This document shows, piece by piece, positions 1 through 6,959 of a stretch of DNA of 8,276 nt. The position numbers and the translations under genes are program-made. Origin of the DNA: Bacteroidia bacterium (lineage in GTDB: Bacteria > Bacteroidota > Bacteroidia > B-17B0 > Aurantibacillaceae); contig JAOABO010000083.1 in assembly GCA_026418315.1 (NCBI GenBank), positions 1 to 8,276 of the forward strand. Direction: 5' to 3'. The notes beneath the pieces are model-generated. The model was given only the letters and a program-made list of their open reading frames with translations. It searched no databases and was not told the origin of the DNA. The first letter of the stretch is position 1; each line of letters begins with the position of its first letter.

Positions 1-573
1 TCCATCAGCCGTATATTGAGGTATGTAATTGTAATTGTTTTTTACAACACTAATTTGTTCGGTATATACATAATTTTCAGGAATGTAAGATGAGAAAGAA
101 GTATCGGTTTCTACCACTAATCTTTTATTGTTCGTGGAAGTATTATATGTAATGAATGCATAAACAGTATCTGTATTTCCTGGTCCGGCAGAACAAACTC
201 CTATGTAGGGATTGGGTAAAGCAGTGATATTAGTGTATAGTAAACTATCTAAAAGATAGGGTTTAAGTTCGGCATAAAATTCAAGGTAATCACTACTATT
301 AAATACTCCATCTTGTTCTCCTTTTATATAAATGTATTGTTCTTCGCCATATAAAAAAATCTGCAGATTTTGTGGAAGGATGTTTTGTAAGGGAACACCG
401 GCATTAGCTAATGTGGCCGAGTCAATTCTGTAAATACCTTGTTTGTATATAGGGAATTTCCAATAAGTTTGTAAAGAATTGATCCATTCATTACCATAAT
501 TTTGAGCAACAACTAACTTAGATATGAAAAAGAGAAAAAATACAAGCAGTGTATTTAATTTCCATCTTGTCAT
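1..573 (-). CDS. PorU2-like secreted protein (putative type IX secretion sortase), N-terminal part only
   Basis: The reading frame opens with ATG at 573 and stays open to the left edge, giving 191 residues with no stop, so the C-terminal bulk is missing. Residues 1-24 form a signal peptide: basic start, hydrophobic core, probable cleavage after VVAQ. The mature start (NYGNEWIN), GIYRID at 46-51 and the GEQDGVFNSSDYLEFY stretch at 85-100 resemble the N-terminal region of PorU2-type proteins. These are large C25-peptidase relatives linked to the type IX secretion system. The catalytic His and Cys of that domain would lie outside the window, so sortase activity cannot be judged. The start overlaps the stop of the upstream PorV/PorQ-like gene as ATGA, which suggests translational coupling and fixes the start choice. 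The role at the outer membrane is inferred from the family. Another large secreted C25-like or adhesin-type protein remains possible. Confidence 0.7.
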   Translation of the reverse strand, partial: MTRWKLNTLLVFFLFFISKLVVAQNYGNEWINSLQTYWKFPIYKQGIYRIDSATLANAGVPLQNILPQNLQIFLYGEEQYIYIKGEQDGVFNSSDYLEFYAELKPYLLDSLLYTNITALPNPYIGVCSAGPGNTDTVYAFITYNTSTNNKRLVVETDTSFSSYIPENYVYTEQISVVKNNYNYIPQYTADG

Positions 574-1637
574 TTTTTGGGATTAATGTCTATCTTTACA
601 GAAAAGATGTTGGAATAAAGAGCAATACTATTATCTCCAATATCAGACATTGCATAATCAATGGTAAATATTTTGTAATGAATACCTGCGCCGATGTTTA
701 TCTGAAATGAGGTGATATATGAAGTACTTTCTGCATTTAATTGTTTTTGAATATTACCTATACCTGCCCTGAAAAAAATCATTTTTTTGTATCCTAATTC
801 CAAACCTAATCTTGGCTCCATACTCCAAAGATTGGTTTTAATGACTGTGTTCCTTTTTCCATCAAAGGTATTAAAAAGATTAATTTCTCCTAATACAGAA
901 AAATCTTTTTTAAAGGTAAAAGTTCTTGCGGTACCTAGTATAAGTGAGGGTTTAGTGATTTCTAAACTATTGGAAGGGATATCATTTCCTGTTGCTTGTA
1001 AAGTGGCTTTTTCATCATCAGTAAAAGAAAAAGACCATGCATTGAAAGTACCGGTAATATCTTTTGCCATGGCAGCAAACCGCCACTCTTTGTAATGATA
1101 GGTAGCAGAAGCATCTATTCCAAACCCCCAGGCCGTAGCAAAAGGTCCGATTTTTCTATTGATTATCTTAAAGTTGCTTCCCAATAAAACTCCTTTTAAA
1201 GAAGGAACTTTACGGGCATATGATAACAGTACGGCTAAATCAGTAGCACTGAAAGTTGTTATCCGAGAATAGTCAATATTACCATTAGGGTCAATTAAAT
1301 CCAGTGTATTGGGAATGTTATCAATACCAAAGCGCAATATACTGATGCCTGCTATACTATTGGAGTCAATTATTTTAGACACTCCTAAATAATCATATTT
1401 GGCAATACCTGCAAAGTATTCAGCATGCATTAATCCTAACTCAATATTATTTTTTTGTAGTAGTAATGCAGAGGGGTTCCAATATCCTGCCGTAACATCT
1501 TCGGTGCTTGCAATGATACTATTGGCCATACCAAGTGCTCTGGCGCCTACGCCTATGTTTAAAAATTCATTTGAATATTTTTGTGCATAAGAAATATGTC
1601 CCAAAACAATGAGTAATAGCCAAAATATTTTTTTCAT
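570..1637 (-). CDS. PorV/PorQ-family outer-membrane beta-barrel protein
   Basis: The product is 355 residues. Residues 1-19 are a signal peptide ending SYAQ. The mature protein has GARALGMA at 31-38 and YWNPSAL at 52-58, the typical N-terminal signature of PorV/PorQ proteins, which are FadL-like barrels of the type IX secretion system. The rest alternates short polar turns with amphipathic strands, as expected for a barrel, and ends in a strand (FSVKIDINPKK). Known members act at the outer membrane as shuttle or anchor partners of the secretion and sortase machinery. I chose ATG at 1637 over an in-frame TTG nine bases upstream because the signal peptide then starts directly with MKK. The gene lies 85 bases downstream of the peptide transporter and overlaps the PorU2-like gene by four bases, so the two products probably work as a pair. 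Whether it is closer to PorV or to PorQ cannot be decided by eye. Confidence 0.8.
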   Translation of the reverse strand: MKKIFWLLLIVLGHISYAQKYSNEFLNIGVGARALGMANSIIASTEDVTAGYWNPSALLLQKNNIELGLMHAEYFAGIAKYDYLGVSKIIDSNSIAGISILRFGIDNIPNTLDLIDPNGNIDYSRITTFSATDLAVLLSYARKVPSLKGVLLGSNFKIINRKIGPFATAWGFGIDASATYHYKEWRFAAMAKDITGTFNAWSFSFTDDEKATLQATGNDIPSNSLEITKPSLILGTARTFTFKKDFSVLGEINLFNTFDGKRNTVIKTNLWSMEPRLGLELGYKKMIFFRAGIGNIQKQLNAESTSYITSFQINIGAGIHYKIFTIDYAMSDIGDNSIALYSNIFSVKIDINPKK

Positions 1638-1722
1638 ATCTGCCAAATCTAATAAAATTATCTCTAATAAAACGAATACAGAGCAGGAAAATTGTTGTGG
1701 TAGCTAAAAAAGCAAACAGTAC

Positions 1723-3282
1723 TTAATCTCTTGCTTCCATCATGCTTACCAACTTTTTATTCAGAAAAAACAAAATGATGGATGCTAAGCCAGACATTAA
1801 AACAAATACCATAAAAAATTCATAAGCACTTGAAATTTCAAATCCAAGAAAATGAGTGGCTTCTATAATGCCTGTTTCTGGGTTTTGAACAGGATATAAT
1901 TTGCTGAGCATACCTGCAAAGTCATTCGCCATAGCAGTACTCATAAACCATATACCCATTAGTAAAGATGCCAATCGGGCTGGGGCCAGTTTGGCTACCA
2001 TAGATAGCCCAATAGGTGAAAGACATAATTCACCTAAAGTATGAAGGATATACATGGAAAATAACCAAAACATACTTACTTTTTGTTCGGCGGTTACTCC
2101 TTTTACTCCAAATGCAATGATTAAATATCCAATGCTTAATAAGAATAAACCAATAGATTGTTTAAGCGGTGAAGGTGGTTCCATATTTTTTTGTCCAAGT
2201 TTTGTCCATAGCATGGCAAATAGTGGAGCAAAAATGATAATGGCCAGTGGGTTTACGGATTGAAAATAACTGGCAGGCATTTCCCATCCAAAAATTACTC
2301 TGTCGGTTTGTCTGTCTGCAAATAAAGTAAGAGAAGCGCCAGCTTGTTCAAATGCAGCCCAAAAGAAAATAACGAAAAACGCTATAATATAAATGACTGT
2401 AATTCTTGATTTTTCAGCTTTGGTTAATGTAGGGTCTGTAATAATAAATCCTGCTGCAGGAATAGAAGTTCCGAATATGATAGTACTCACAAAATTGTTT
2501 TTAGAAAAAGGTACTACAAAGTAAAATAAAAATAACAGGGTTACATATATTATTATCCAAAAAATTACTCTTCTAATATCAAATTCTTGTTTGGCGGTAG
2601 GATTATTTTCAATTTCTTTGTCTAACTTTTTGGTGGGTTTTCCGCCAATTGGTTCACCTGTTGAAGTGATAACATATTTATCTTTAAGAAAGATAAAAAG
2701 AAACAGACCTATTAACATACCAATGCATGCAGCTAAAAAGCCCCATCTGTAATCAAATTTTTCTGCTAATGTGCCGCAAACTAAAGGAGAGAAAAATGCT
2801 CCTAAGTTGATACCCATATAAAAAATAGAAAAAGCAGCGTCTATTCTTTTATCATTAGGTGGATACAAGCTGTTTACCATGGTAGAAATATTGGGTTTGA
2901 AAAAACCATTTCCAACTACCAATGCAAATAATCCTAAAAAGAAAAAAACGCCCGCTGTAGACCAGTTAACATCTCTGAAAGAAGCACTTAAAAACAATAA
3001 GAATTGTCCGATGGCCATTATTATTCCACCTGCAATAATAGATTTTCTATTACCCCAATATCTGTCTGAAATATATCCGCCAATTAAGGGAGTAAGATAA
3101 ACCAGACCTGTATAATTTCCATATATTCCTGATGCAAAATCTTTATCATACAGCAGCGCTTTGGTCATGTATAACATTAAAATAGCCCGCATGCCGTAGT
3201 AGCTGAACCGTTCCCACATTTCTGTGAAAAAAAGCAAATACAGACCCTTAGGATGGGATAGTTTATTAGCAGATTCACTCAT
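1723..3282 (-). CDS. POT/PTR2-family proton-dependent oligopeptide transporter
   Basis: The product is 519 residues and strongly hydrophobic, a normal length for bacterial POT transporters of the major facilitator superfamily, which import di- and tripeptides with protons across the inner membrane. Helix 1 carries the family ExxER motif (E21, E24, R25) followed by FSYYG. The loop after helix 2 has GGYISDRYWGNRK (68-80), K129 sits in GNGFFKPN (124-131), and the PTR2 signature FYMGINLG is at 154-161. Helix 7 has FWAAFEQ (307-313) with E312, and QSVNP is at 341-345. These charged residues are those tied to proton coupling and peptide binding in the family, so the protein looks functional. A charged linker around 205-235 separates the two halves. 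The gene is divergent from the SLC13 gene across a 102-base gap. Peptide specificity cannot be read from the sequence. Confidence 0.93.
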   Translation of the reverse strand: MSESANKLSHPKGLYLLFFTEMWERFSYYGMRAILMLYMTKALLYDKDFASGIYGNYTGLVYLTPLIGGYISDRYWGNRKSIIAGGIIMAIGQFLLFLSASFRDVNWSTAGVFFFLGLFALVVGNGFFKPNISTMVNSLYPPNDKRIDAAFSIFYMGINLGAFFSPLVCGTLAEKFDYRWGFLAACIGMLIGLFLFIFLKDKYVITSTGEPIGGKPTKKLDKEIENNPTAKQEFDIRRVIFWIIIYVTLLFLFYFVVPFSKNNFVSTIIFGTSIPAAGFIITDPTLTKAEKSRITVIYIIAFFVIFFWAAFEQAGASLTLFADRQTDRVIFGWEMPASYFQSVNPLAIIIFAPLFAMLWTKLGQKNMEPPSPLKQSIGLFLLSIGYLIIAFGVKGVTAEQKVSMFWLFSMYILHTLGELCLSPIGLSMVAKLAPARLASLLMGIWFMSTAMANDFAGMLSKLYPVQNPETGIIEATHFLGFEISSAYEFFMVFVLMSGLASIILFFLNKKLVSMMEARD

Positions 3283-3283
3283 A

Positions 3284-3296
3284 GCAAAATTTTTGC
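3284..3296. repeat. 13-bp palindrome next to the POT start codon
   Basis: GCAAAA (3284-3289) and TTTTGC (3291-3296) form perfect 6-bp arms around a single T. The site lies between the possible minus-strand promoter and the ATG of the peptide transporter, beginning one base upstream of that codon. It could be an operator half-site pair. The spacer is too short for an RNA hairpin with full-length arms. Confidence 0.3.
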
Positions 3297-3298
3297 CT

Positions 3299-3330
3299 CA
3301 AATTAGCATATAATTTTTTAATTATACAAA
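3299..3330 (-). promoter_or_regulatory. possible promoter for the peptide transporter gene
   Basis: On the minus strand TTTG (3330-3327) is followed after 21 bases by TAATTTG (3305-3299). This is one base short of the Bacteroidota -7 consensus TAnnTTTG. The box ends 16 bases before the ATG of the POT gene. The placement is good but the -7 box is imperfect, so the call is tentative. Confidence 0.35.
3309..3326. repeat. 18-bp palindrome in the divergent intergenic region
   Basis: TATAATT (3309-3315) and AATTATA (3320-3326) are perfect inverted arms of 7 bp around TTTT. The palindrome fills most of the spacer of the possible minus-strand promoter and lies just upstream of the plus-strand promoter, a usual place for a regulator to bind. 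It is made only of A and T, so chance is a real alternative. Confidence 0.4.
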
Positions 3331-3336
3331 GAAGGT

Positions 3337-3368
3337 TTTGAATTTTTGATGGGGATACAATACTTTTG
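3337..3368 (+). promoter_or_regulatory. Bacteroidota-type promoter for the SLC13-lolD-PAP2 genes
   Basis: TTTG at 3337-3340 is separated by 20 bases from TACTTTTG at 3361-3368, an exact match to the phylum's -33 (TTG) and -7 (TAnnTTTG) elements at accepted spacing. The SLC13 ATG follows 16 bases after the -7 box, which predicts a leader of only about ten bases. Confidence 0.7.
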
Positions 3369-3384
3369 TGCCTAATTACCAATA

Positions 3385-4827
3385 ATGAGTTTAAAGCGAT
3401 TAGGATTCATACTGGCTCCTCTGATTTTTTTAATGTTTGTAATATTTCAACCGTTGCAAACCAATATAGAATCTAACAGAATGGCGGGTATTGTAATATG
3501 GATGGCAATATGGTGGATGAGCGAATGTGTGCATTTGGCGGTTACATCTTTACTGCCGGTTGTGCTTTTACCACTGTGTCAGATTGCTGATATAAAGCAG
3601 GTTGCGTATCAATATGGTCATCCTATTATTTTTCTTTTTCTGGGTGGATTTTTAATTTCCATTGCTATTGAAAAGTGGGACTTGCATAAAAGAATTGCAA
3701 GAAATATTTTGAGAATGACCGGCCACTCTGTTAATGGAATATTGGCCGGCGTCATGGTATCCACTTTTTTATTGAGTAATTGGATTAGTAATACGGCTAC
3801 TGCGCTGATGTTATTGAGTGCCGTTATGGCTTTACTATTTGAGTTAGAAGACGTTTTGAATCATCAGGATAAGTTGTATTTTTCTGCTGCATTGATGCTC
3901 GGGATGGCTTATGCGGCCAGTATTGGGGGAATGGCTACTCCTGTAGGAACACCGCCTAATATGTATTTCTTTAAAGCATATCCACAAATGTTTAGCCACC
4001 AAGTTCATTTGTCTTTTATTCAATGGATAATACTTTTTCTGCCATTAAGTTTAATTATTTTGACAGGATGCTTTTTTATTCTGAAACTTTTATTTTTGAA
4101 TAAAATTTCTGTTAGAAAAATTGATATTCAAAAACTGAATATACACAGAAAATATAAAATAACTTATGAAGAAAAAGTAGTTTTTGTAGTTTTTATCCTC
4201 ACTGTTTTACTATGGCTGACAAGAGATGTTTATATAGAATTTCTTCATTTTAGAGGTTGGAAATATTTTTTTGAACACTCTGAATATATGGATGATTCTC
4301 TTGTGGCTATTGCTGCTTCTATTATTCTATTCATAATTCCTGCTAAGAAAGACACTCACAAAACAATACTCACATGGGAAGATGCAAAACAATTAAAGTA
4401 TGACATCTTATTATTGTTTGGAGGAGGGTTTGCATTGTCTTATGGTTTTGAAAAATCAGGATTAATTAATTATGCAGTAGAACAATTGGTTTTTGTGAAA
4501 AATATACATCCTTTGGCTTTAATTTTTATTATTTGTCTTGTGGTGTGTATTATCAGTGAGTTTGCTTCTAATATAGCATCGGTTCAGTTGGCATTGCCTG
4601 TCATTGCAGCTATTACTTCTCACTTTTCATCGGAAATGACTATCAGATTAGTTTTACCTTGTGTGTTGTCTGCTTCTGTAGGATTTATGCTGCCGGTAGC
4701 CACGGCACCCAATACCATTGCATTTGGCAGCGGGAAAATTCCTTTACAATTTATGCTCAAAGCGGGCTTTTGGTTAGATATATTCAGTATATTCGCCATT
4801 ACAATATATTGTTATTGGGTATTATGA
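3385..4827 (+). CDS. SLC13/DASS-family anion symporter (sulfate or dicarboxylate)
   Basis: The product is 480 residues with many hydrophobic segments, the usual size for divalent-anion:sodium symporters of the inner membrane. The first SNT sodium/substrate motif is intact in SNWISNTATA (131-140; S135, N136, T137). The second repeat has SEFASNIASV (391-400), where SNI replaces SNT. The hairpin-loop motifs GTPPN (188-192) and ATAPNT (439-444) are present in equivalent places of the two halves, followed by FGSGK (447-451). Family substrates are sulfate or C4/C6 dicarboxylates such as succinate and citrate, usually with sodium. The sulfur-assimilation genes 1.4 kb downstream make sulfate an attractive guess, but two unrelated genes and a separate promoter lie between, so the substrate stays open. 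ATG at 3385 follows a strong promoter. The stop overlaps the lolD-like start by four bases. Confidence 0.88.
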   Translation: MSLKRLGFILAPLIFLMFVIFQPLQTNIESNRMAGIVIWMAIWWMSECVHLAVTSLLPVVLLPLCQIADIKQVAYQYGHPIIFLFLGGFLISIAIEKWDLHKRIARNILRMTGHSVNGILAGVMVSTFLLSNWISNTATALMLLSAVMALLFELEDVLNHQDKLYFSAALMLGMAYAASIGGMATPVGTPPNMYFFKAYPQMFSHQVHLSFIQWIILFLPLSLIILTGCFFILKLLFLNKISVRKIDIQKLNIHRKYKITYEEKVVFVVFILTVLLWLTRDVYIEFLHFRGWKYFFEHSEYMDDSLVAIAASIILFIIPAKKDTHKTILTWEDAKQLKYDILLLFGGGFALSYGFEKSGLINYAVEQLVFVKNIHPLALIFIICLVVCIISEFASNIASVQLALPVIAAITSHFSSEMTIRLVLPCVLSASVGFMLPVATAPNTIAFGSGKIPLQFMLKAGFWLDIFSIFAITIYCYWVL

Positions 4828-5477
4828 TTGTTGCAGAAAATATATATAAAAAAATAAGTGATACAGTGATTCTTAAAAATGTTTCACTGAAGGTGAATGA
4901 AGCAGAACTGATAAGTTTAGTAGGCCCCTCTGGGGCAGGAAAATCAACGCTTTTAAGTATATTAGGTACATTAGAGAGACCTACTTCTGGAAAAGTATGG
5001 ATTGATAATCAGGATGTATTTTTGATGAATCATAATAAATTAGCGGCATTCAGGAATCAAAACATTGGTTTTGTTTTTCAGTTTCATCATTTATTACCTG
5101 AATTTACGGCCTTGGAAAATGTGATGATTCCTGCGCTCATTAAGGGAACAAGCCATGAAGAAGCAAAACAATCTGCCATTCATTTATTAAAAAGAGTAGG
5201 ACTGGAGCATCGTATGCATCATAAACCAACCGAATTATCGGGTGGAGAACAACAAAGAGTAGCTGTAGCAAGAGCATTAATTAATAAGCCAAAGGTTATA
5301 TTTGCAGATGAACCAACAGGAAACCTGGATAGTCATAATGCCGAAACCTTACACCAATTGTTTTTTGAATTAAGAGAAGAGTTTAGTCAAACATTTGTGA
5401 TAGTAACTCATAATGAACATTTAGCTCAAATGGCTGATAGAACCATACATATAGTTGATGGTGAAATTGTAGAGTAA
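4824..5477 (+). CDS. lolD: LolD-like ABC transporter ATPase (lipoprotein release)
   Basis: The product is 217 residues, a complete single ATPase domain. It has Walker A GPSGAGKST (34-42), the Q-loop at Q86 in the stretch VFQFHHLLPEFTALENV (84-100), the signature LSGGEQQR (138-145), Walker B VIFADEP with E163, the D-loop GNLD (166-169) and the switch His at 196. The FQFHHLLPEFTALENV segment is highly characteristic of LolD, which powers extraction of lipoproteins from the inner membrane with the LolC/LolE permeases. No permease gene is in the window, so the partners must be encoded elsewhere. ATG at 4824 is the start: it overlaps the SLC13 stop as ATGA, and the ABC fold begins at once. An in-frame extension to 4659 would read the SLC13 C-terminus out of frame. 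A related MacB-type or FtsE-type ATPase is less likely. Confidence 0.9.
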   Translation: MIVAENIYKKISDTVILKNVSLKVNEAELISLVGPSGAGKSTLLSILGTLERPTSGKVWIDNQDVFLMNHNKLAAFRNQNIGFVFQFHHLLPEFTALENVMIPALIKGTSHEEAKQSAIHLLKRVGLEHRMHHKPTELSGGEQQRVAVARALINKPKVIFADEPTGNLDSHNAETLHQLFFELREEFSQTFVIVTHNEHLAQMADRTIHIVDGEIVE

Positions 5478-5486
5478 AAAAGTTTT

Positions 5487-6128
5487 ATGCAGTTAGTACA
5501 AAAATGGGGGATTCATTTTAATTCTGTATTGTATAGCGTGGTGGTAATTTTTTTCTGTCATGTAGGTTTTTCTCAAAATAGAGAGGTTGAGTGGTTGTAT
5601 CACATTCAAAAAGGGAGGAATAATCAAGGTAATTACTTTTTTCAGTCGGTGTCATTTTCAGTGTATCCTGCAGCTATCTTTTTGCCCGCAACTTATTATA
5701 CAGTGGGTTCTGTGAAGAAAGATACTTTATTGTGGCAAAGGGGTACTCAATCTGTATTGATGCTTTCATCTGCAGTGGTGCTTACTACTTTATTAAAATA
5801 CATCATTCATCGTCCAAGGCCGTATGATACTTATTCTTACCTTATTCCCCTGCAAAAAGAAAATACGCCTTCTTTTCCGTCGGGGCACAGCAGTGTGGCT
5901 TTTAATTTAGCCACAGGTTTATCATTACACTATCCTAAATGGTATGTAGTAGTTCCTGCATATCTGTATGCTATTACTGTCGCTTATTCCAGATTGTATG
6001 TGGGTGCACATTATCCGTCTGATGCACTTTCCGGTGCTATTATTGGGACAATCAGTGCATACCTTGTTCATAAAGTTAATAGCCATAAAAAACAGAGATA
6101 TTCAAATGTAATGCTGAATTATGATTAA
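5487..6128 (+). CDS. PAP2-family membrane phosphatase
   Basis: The product is 213 residues. Residues 1-30 form a signal peptide or first membrane segment ending GFSQ. All three motifs of the PAP2 acid-phosphatase superfamily are intact: K104-x6-R111-P112 (KYIIHRPRP), P131-S-G-H134-S, and S168-R169-x5-H175-x3-D179. H175 is the expected nucleophile and H134 the general acid. Membrane members of this superfamily remove phosphate from lipids, such as phosphatidate, undecaprenyl diphosphate or lipid A, on the outer face of the inner membrane. The sequence does not decide between these. Further hydrophobic segments lie at about 55-75, 87-103, 152-166 and 180-195. The gene starts nine bases after lolD and probably shares its transcript. 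A stem-loop spans its stop codon, and the next gene has its own promoter. Confidence 0.88.
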   Translation: MQLVQKWGIHFNSVLYSVVVIFFCHVGFSQNREVEWLYHIQKGRNNQGNYFFQSVSFSVYPAAIFLPATYYTVGSVKKDTLLWQRGTQSVLMLSSAVVLTTLLKYIIHRPRPYDTYSYLIPLQKENTPSFPSGHSSVAFNLATGLSLHYPKWYVVVPAYLYAITVAYSRLYVGAHYPSDALSGAIIGTISAYLVHKVNSHKKQRYSNVMLNYD

Positions 6129-6138
6129 AGTCATAATT
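6117..6138. repeat. inverted repeat spanning the PAP2 stop codon and the next promoter's -33 box
   Basis: AATTATGA (6117-6124) and TCATAATT (6131-6138) are perfect 8-bp inverted arms around a 6-base loop. The stop codon of the PAP2 gene sits in the loop, and the right arm runs into the TTG of the downstream promoter. No T-run follows, so a standard terminator is unlikely. A binding site for a regulator of the sulfur genes is possible. Confidence 0.45.
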
Positions 6139-6164
6139 GTAGTATTGCTTGTTGGGTAATTTTG
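6137..6164 (+). promoter_or_regulatory. Bacteroidota-type promoter for the tauE/safE-cysH-cysD genes
   Basis: TTG at 6137-6139 and TAATTTTG at 6157-6164 match the phylum's -33 and -7 (TAnnTTTG) elements with a 17-base spacer, the short end of the accepted range. The ATG of the transporter gene follows 21 bases after the -7 box. Confidence 0.6.
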
Positions 6165-6185
6165 CAGAAGTTTTTTTGACTTATT

Positions 6186-6944
6186 ATGTTTAATGATGCT
6201 CTTACATATTTTTTTATAGGAGTATTTGCTCAACTGATAGATGGTGCATTTGGAATGGCTTTTGGAATTATGACTACTTCTTTACTGATTTATTTTTACC
6301 CGAATTCTATCAGTCCGGCTGTAGCCAGTGCAGTGATGCATTTTTCTGAAATTTTTAATACAGGGTACTCATCTTATGTATATAAAAAGAACAGATTGAT
6401 AAACAAAAGCATGTATAAGGCCATGTTTTTTCCTGCTGTTATTGGAGCAGTGGCCGGGGCAATTTTGATAAGTATATTCAGTAAGAGTTTTGCAAATAGT
6501 ATTAAACCATTGATGGCCATTTATTTTTTGGTTATTTCTGTTATTATTTGTTTTAGAGCATTTCGGTTATTTGAAAAAAGAAAAAGATGGATGTCTGTAC
6601 CCTTGTTGGCATGGTTTGGAGCATTTATGGATAGCATTGGCGGTGGAGGATGGGGGGCTTTGGTTACTTCTGCTCTTATAGTAGGAGGAAGAGATATGCG
6701 TTCTACCATTGGTACGTCTCATGCTATTAAATTTGTTGTGGTTATGGTCAGTTCGGTTACTTTTATTACTATGTTAGGAATTCAGCATTTGTGGATAGTG
6801 CTATGGGTAACACTGGGAAGTGTGATATCTGTGCCCCTGTCTATTTATTTGAATAATAAAATTCCTAAAAAATGGGGACTGCTGGTTATTTCTATTATTT
6901 TATTTTTAATTGCTATAAAGACCTTGTATCAAAATTGGATATAG
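6186..6944 (+). CDS. TauE/SafE-family anion transporter, sulfur-assimilation cluster
   Basis: The product is 252 residues, the usual length for TauE/SafE proteins, with about seven or eight hydrophobic helices and short loops. The two-fold family pattern is visible: IDGAFGMAFGIMTTSLL (18-34) is matched in the second half by MDSIGGGGWGALVTSAL (148-164), with TIGTSHAIKF (174-183) following. Characterised relatives export sulfite, sulfoacetate or other sulfonates, and some are thought to import sulfate. The gene is 15 bases upstream of cysH and appears to start the transcript, so sulfate uptake or sulfite efflux linked to sulfate reduction is the likely role. The direction cannot be read from sequence. 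The start at 6186 follows a consensus promoter and leads straight into the first helix. Confidence 0.87.
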   Translation: MFNDALTYFFIGVFAQLIDGAFGMAFGIMTTSLLIYFYPNSISPAVASAVMHFSEIFNTGYSSYVYKKNRLINKSMYKAMFFPAVIGAVAGAILISIFSKSFANSIKPLMAIYFLVISVIICFRAFRLFEKRKRWMSVPLLAWFGAFMDSIGGGGWGALVTSALIVGGRDMRSTIGTSHAIKFVVVMVSSVTFITMLGIQHLWIVLWVTLGSVISVPLSIYLNNKIPKKWGLLVISIILFLIAIKTLYQNWI

Positions 6945-6951
6945 AAAAGGA
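6945..6951 (+). promoter_or_regulatory. Shine-Dalgarno-like site before cysH
   Basis: AAAAGGA lies directly after the tauE/safE stop codon and eight bases before the cysH ATG at 6960. Such a clear purine site is uncommon in this phylum and supports the chosen cysH start. Confidence 0.4.
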
Positions 6952-6959
6952 ATAACATT

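Noticed and set aside
1638..1646. In-frame TTG start for the PorV/PorQ-like gene, three codons upstream of the ATG
   Set aside because: The ATG at 1637 gives a standard signal peptide beginning MKK. The TTG adds an acidic residue in front of it with no clear gain.
1644..1651. TAGATTTG on the minus strand as a promoter for the PorV/PorQ-like gene
   Set aside because: It matches TAnnTTTG, but no TTG lies at the right distance upstream, and transcription would start at or next to the ATG. Read-through from the transporter gene is equally likely.
1690..1722. Terminator after the peptide transporter gene
   Set aside because: Only a three-base stem (GCT/AGC) around an A-run is visible, which is not enough for a hairpin.
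4659..4823. N-terminal extension of the LolD-like protein
   Set aside because: This stretch is the SLC13 coding region read in another frame. The ABC domain starts right after the ATG at 4824.
6117..6138. Rho-independent terminator after the PAP2 gene
   Set aside because: The stem is nearly all A and T and is not followed by a T-run. It is kept as an inverted repeat only.
6521..6709. Minus-strand open frame inside the TauE/SafE gene, and similar plus-strand frames inside the PorV/PorQ and POT genes (787-1095, 1399-1590, 2054-2263, 2879-3100)
   Set aside because: All lie wholly inside well-supported genes on the opposite strand, have no family signature, and are expected by chance.
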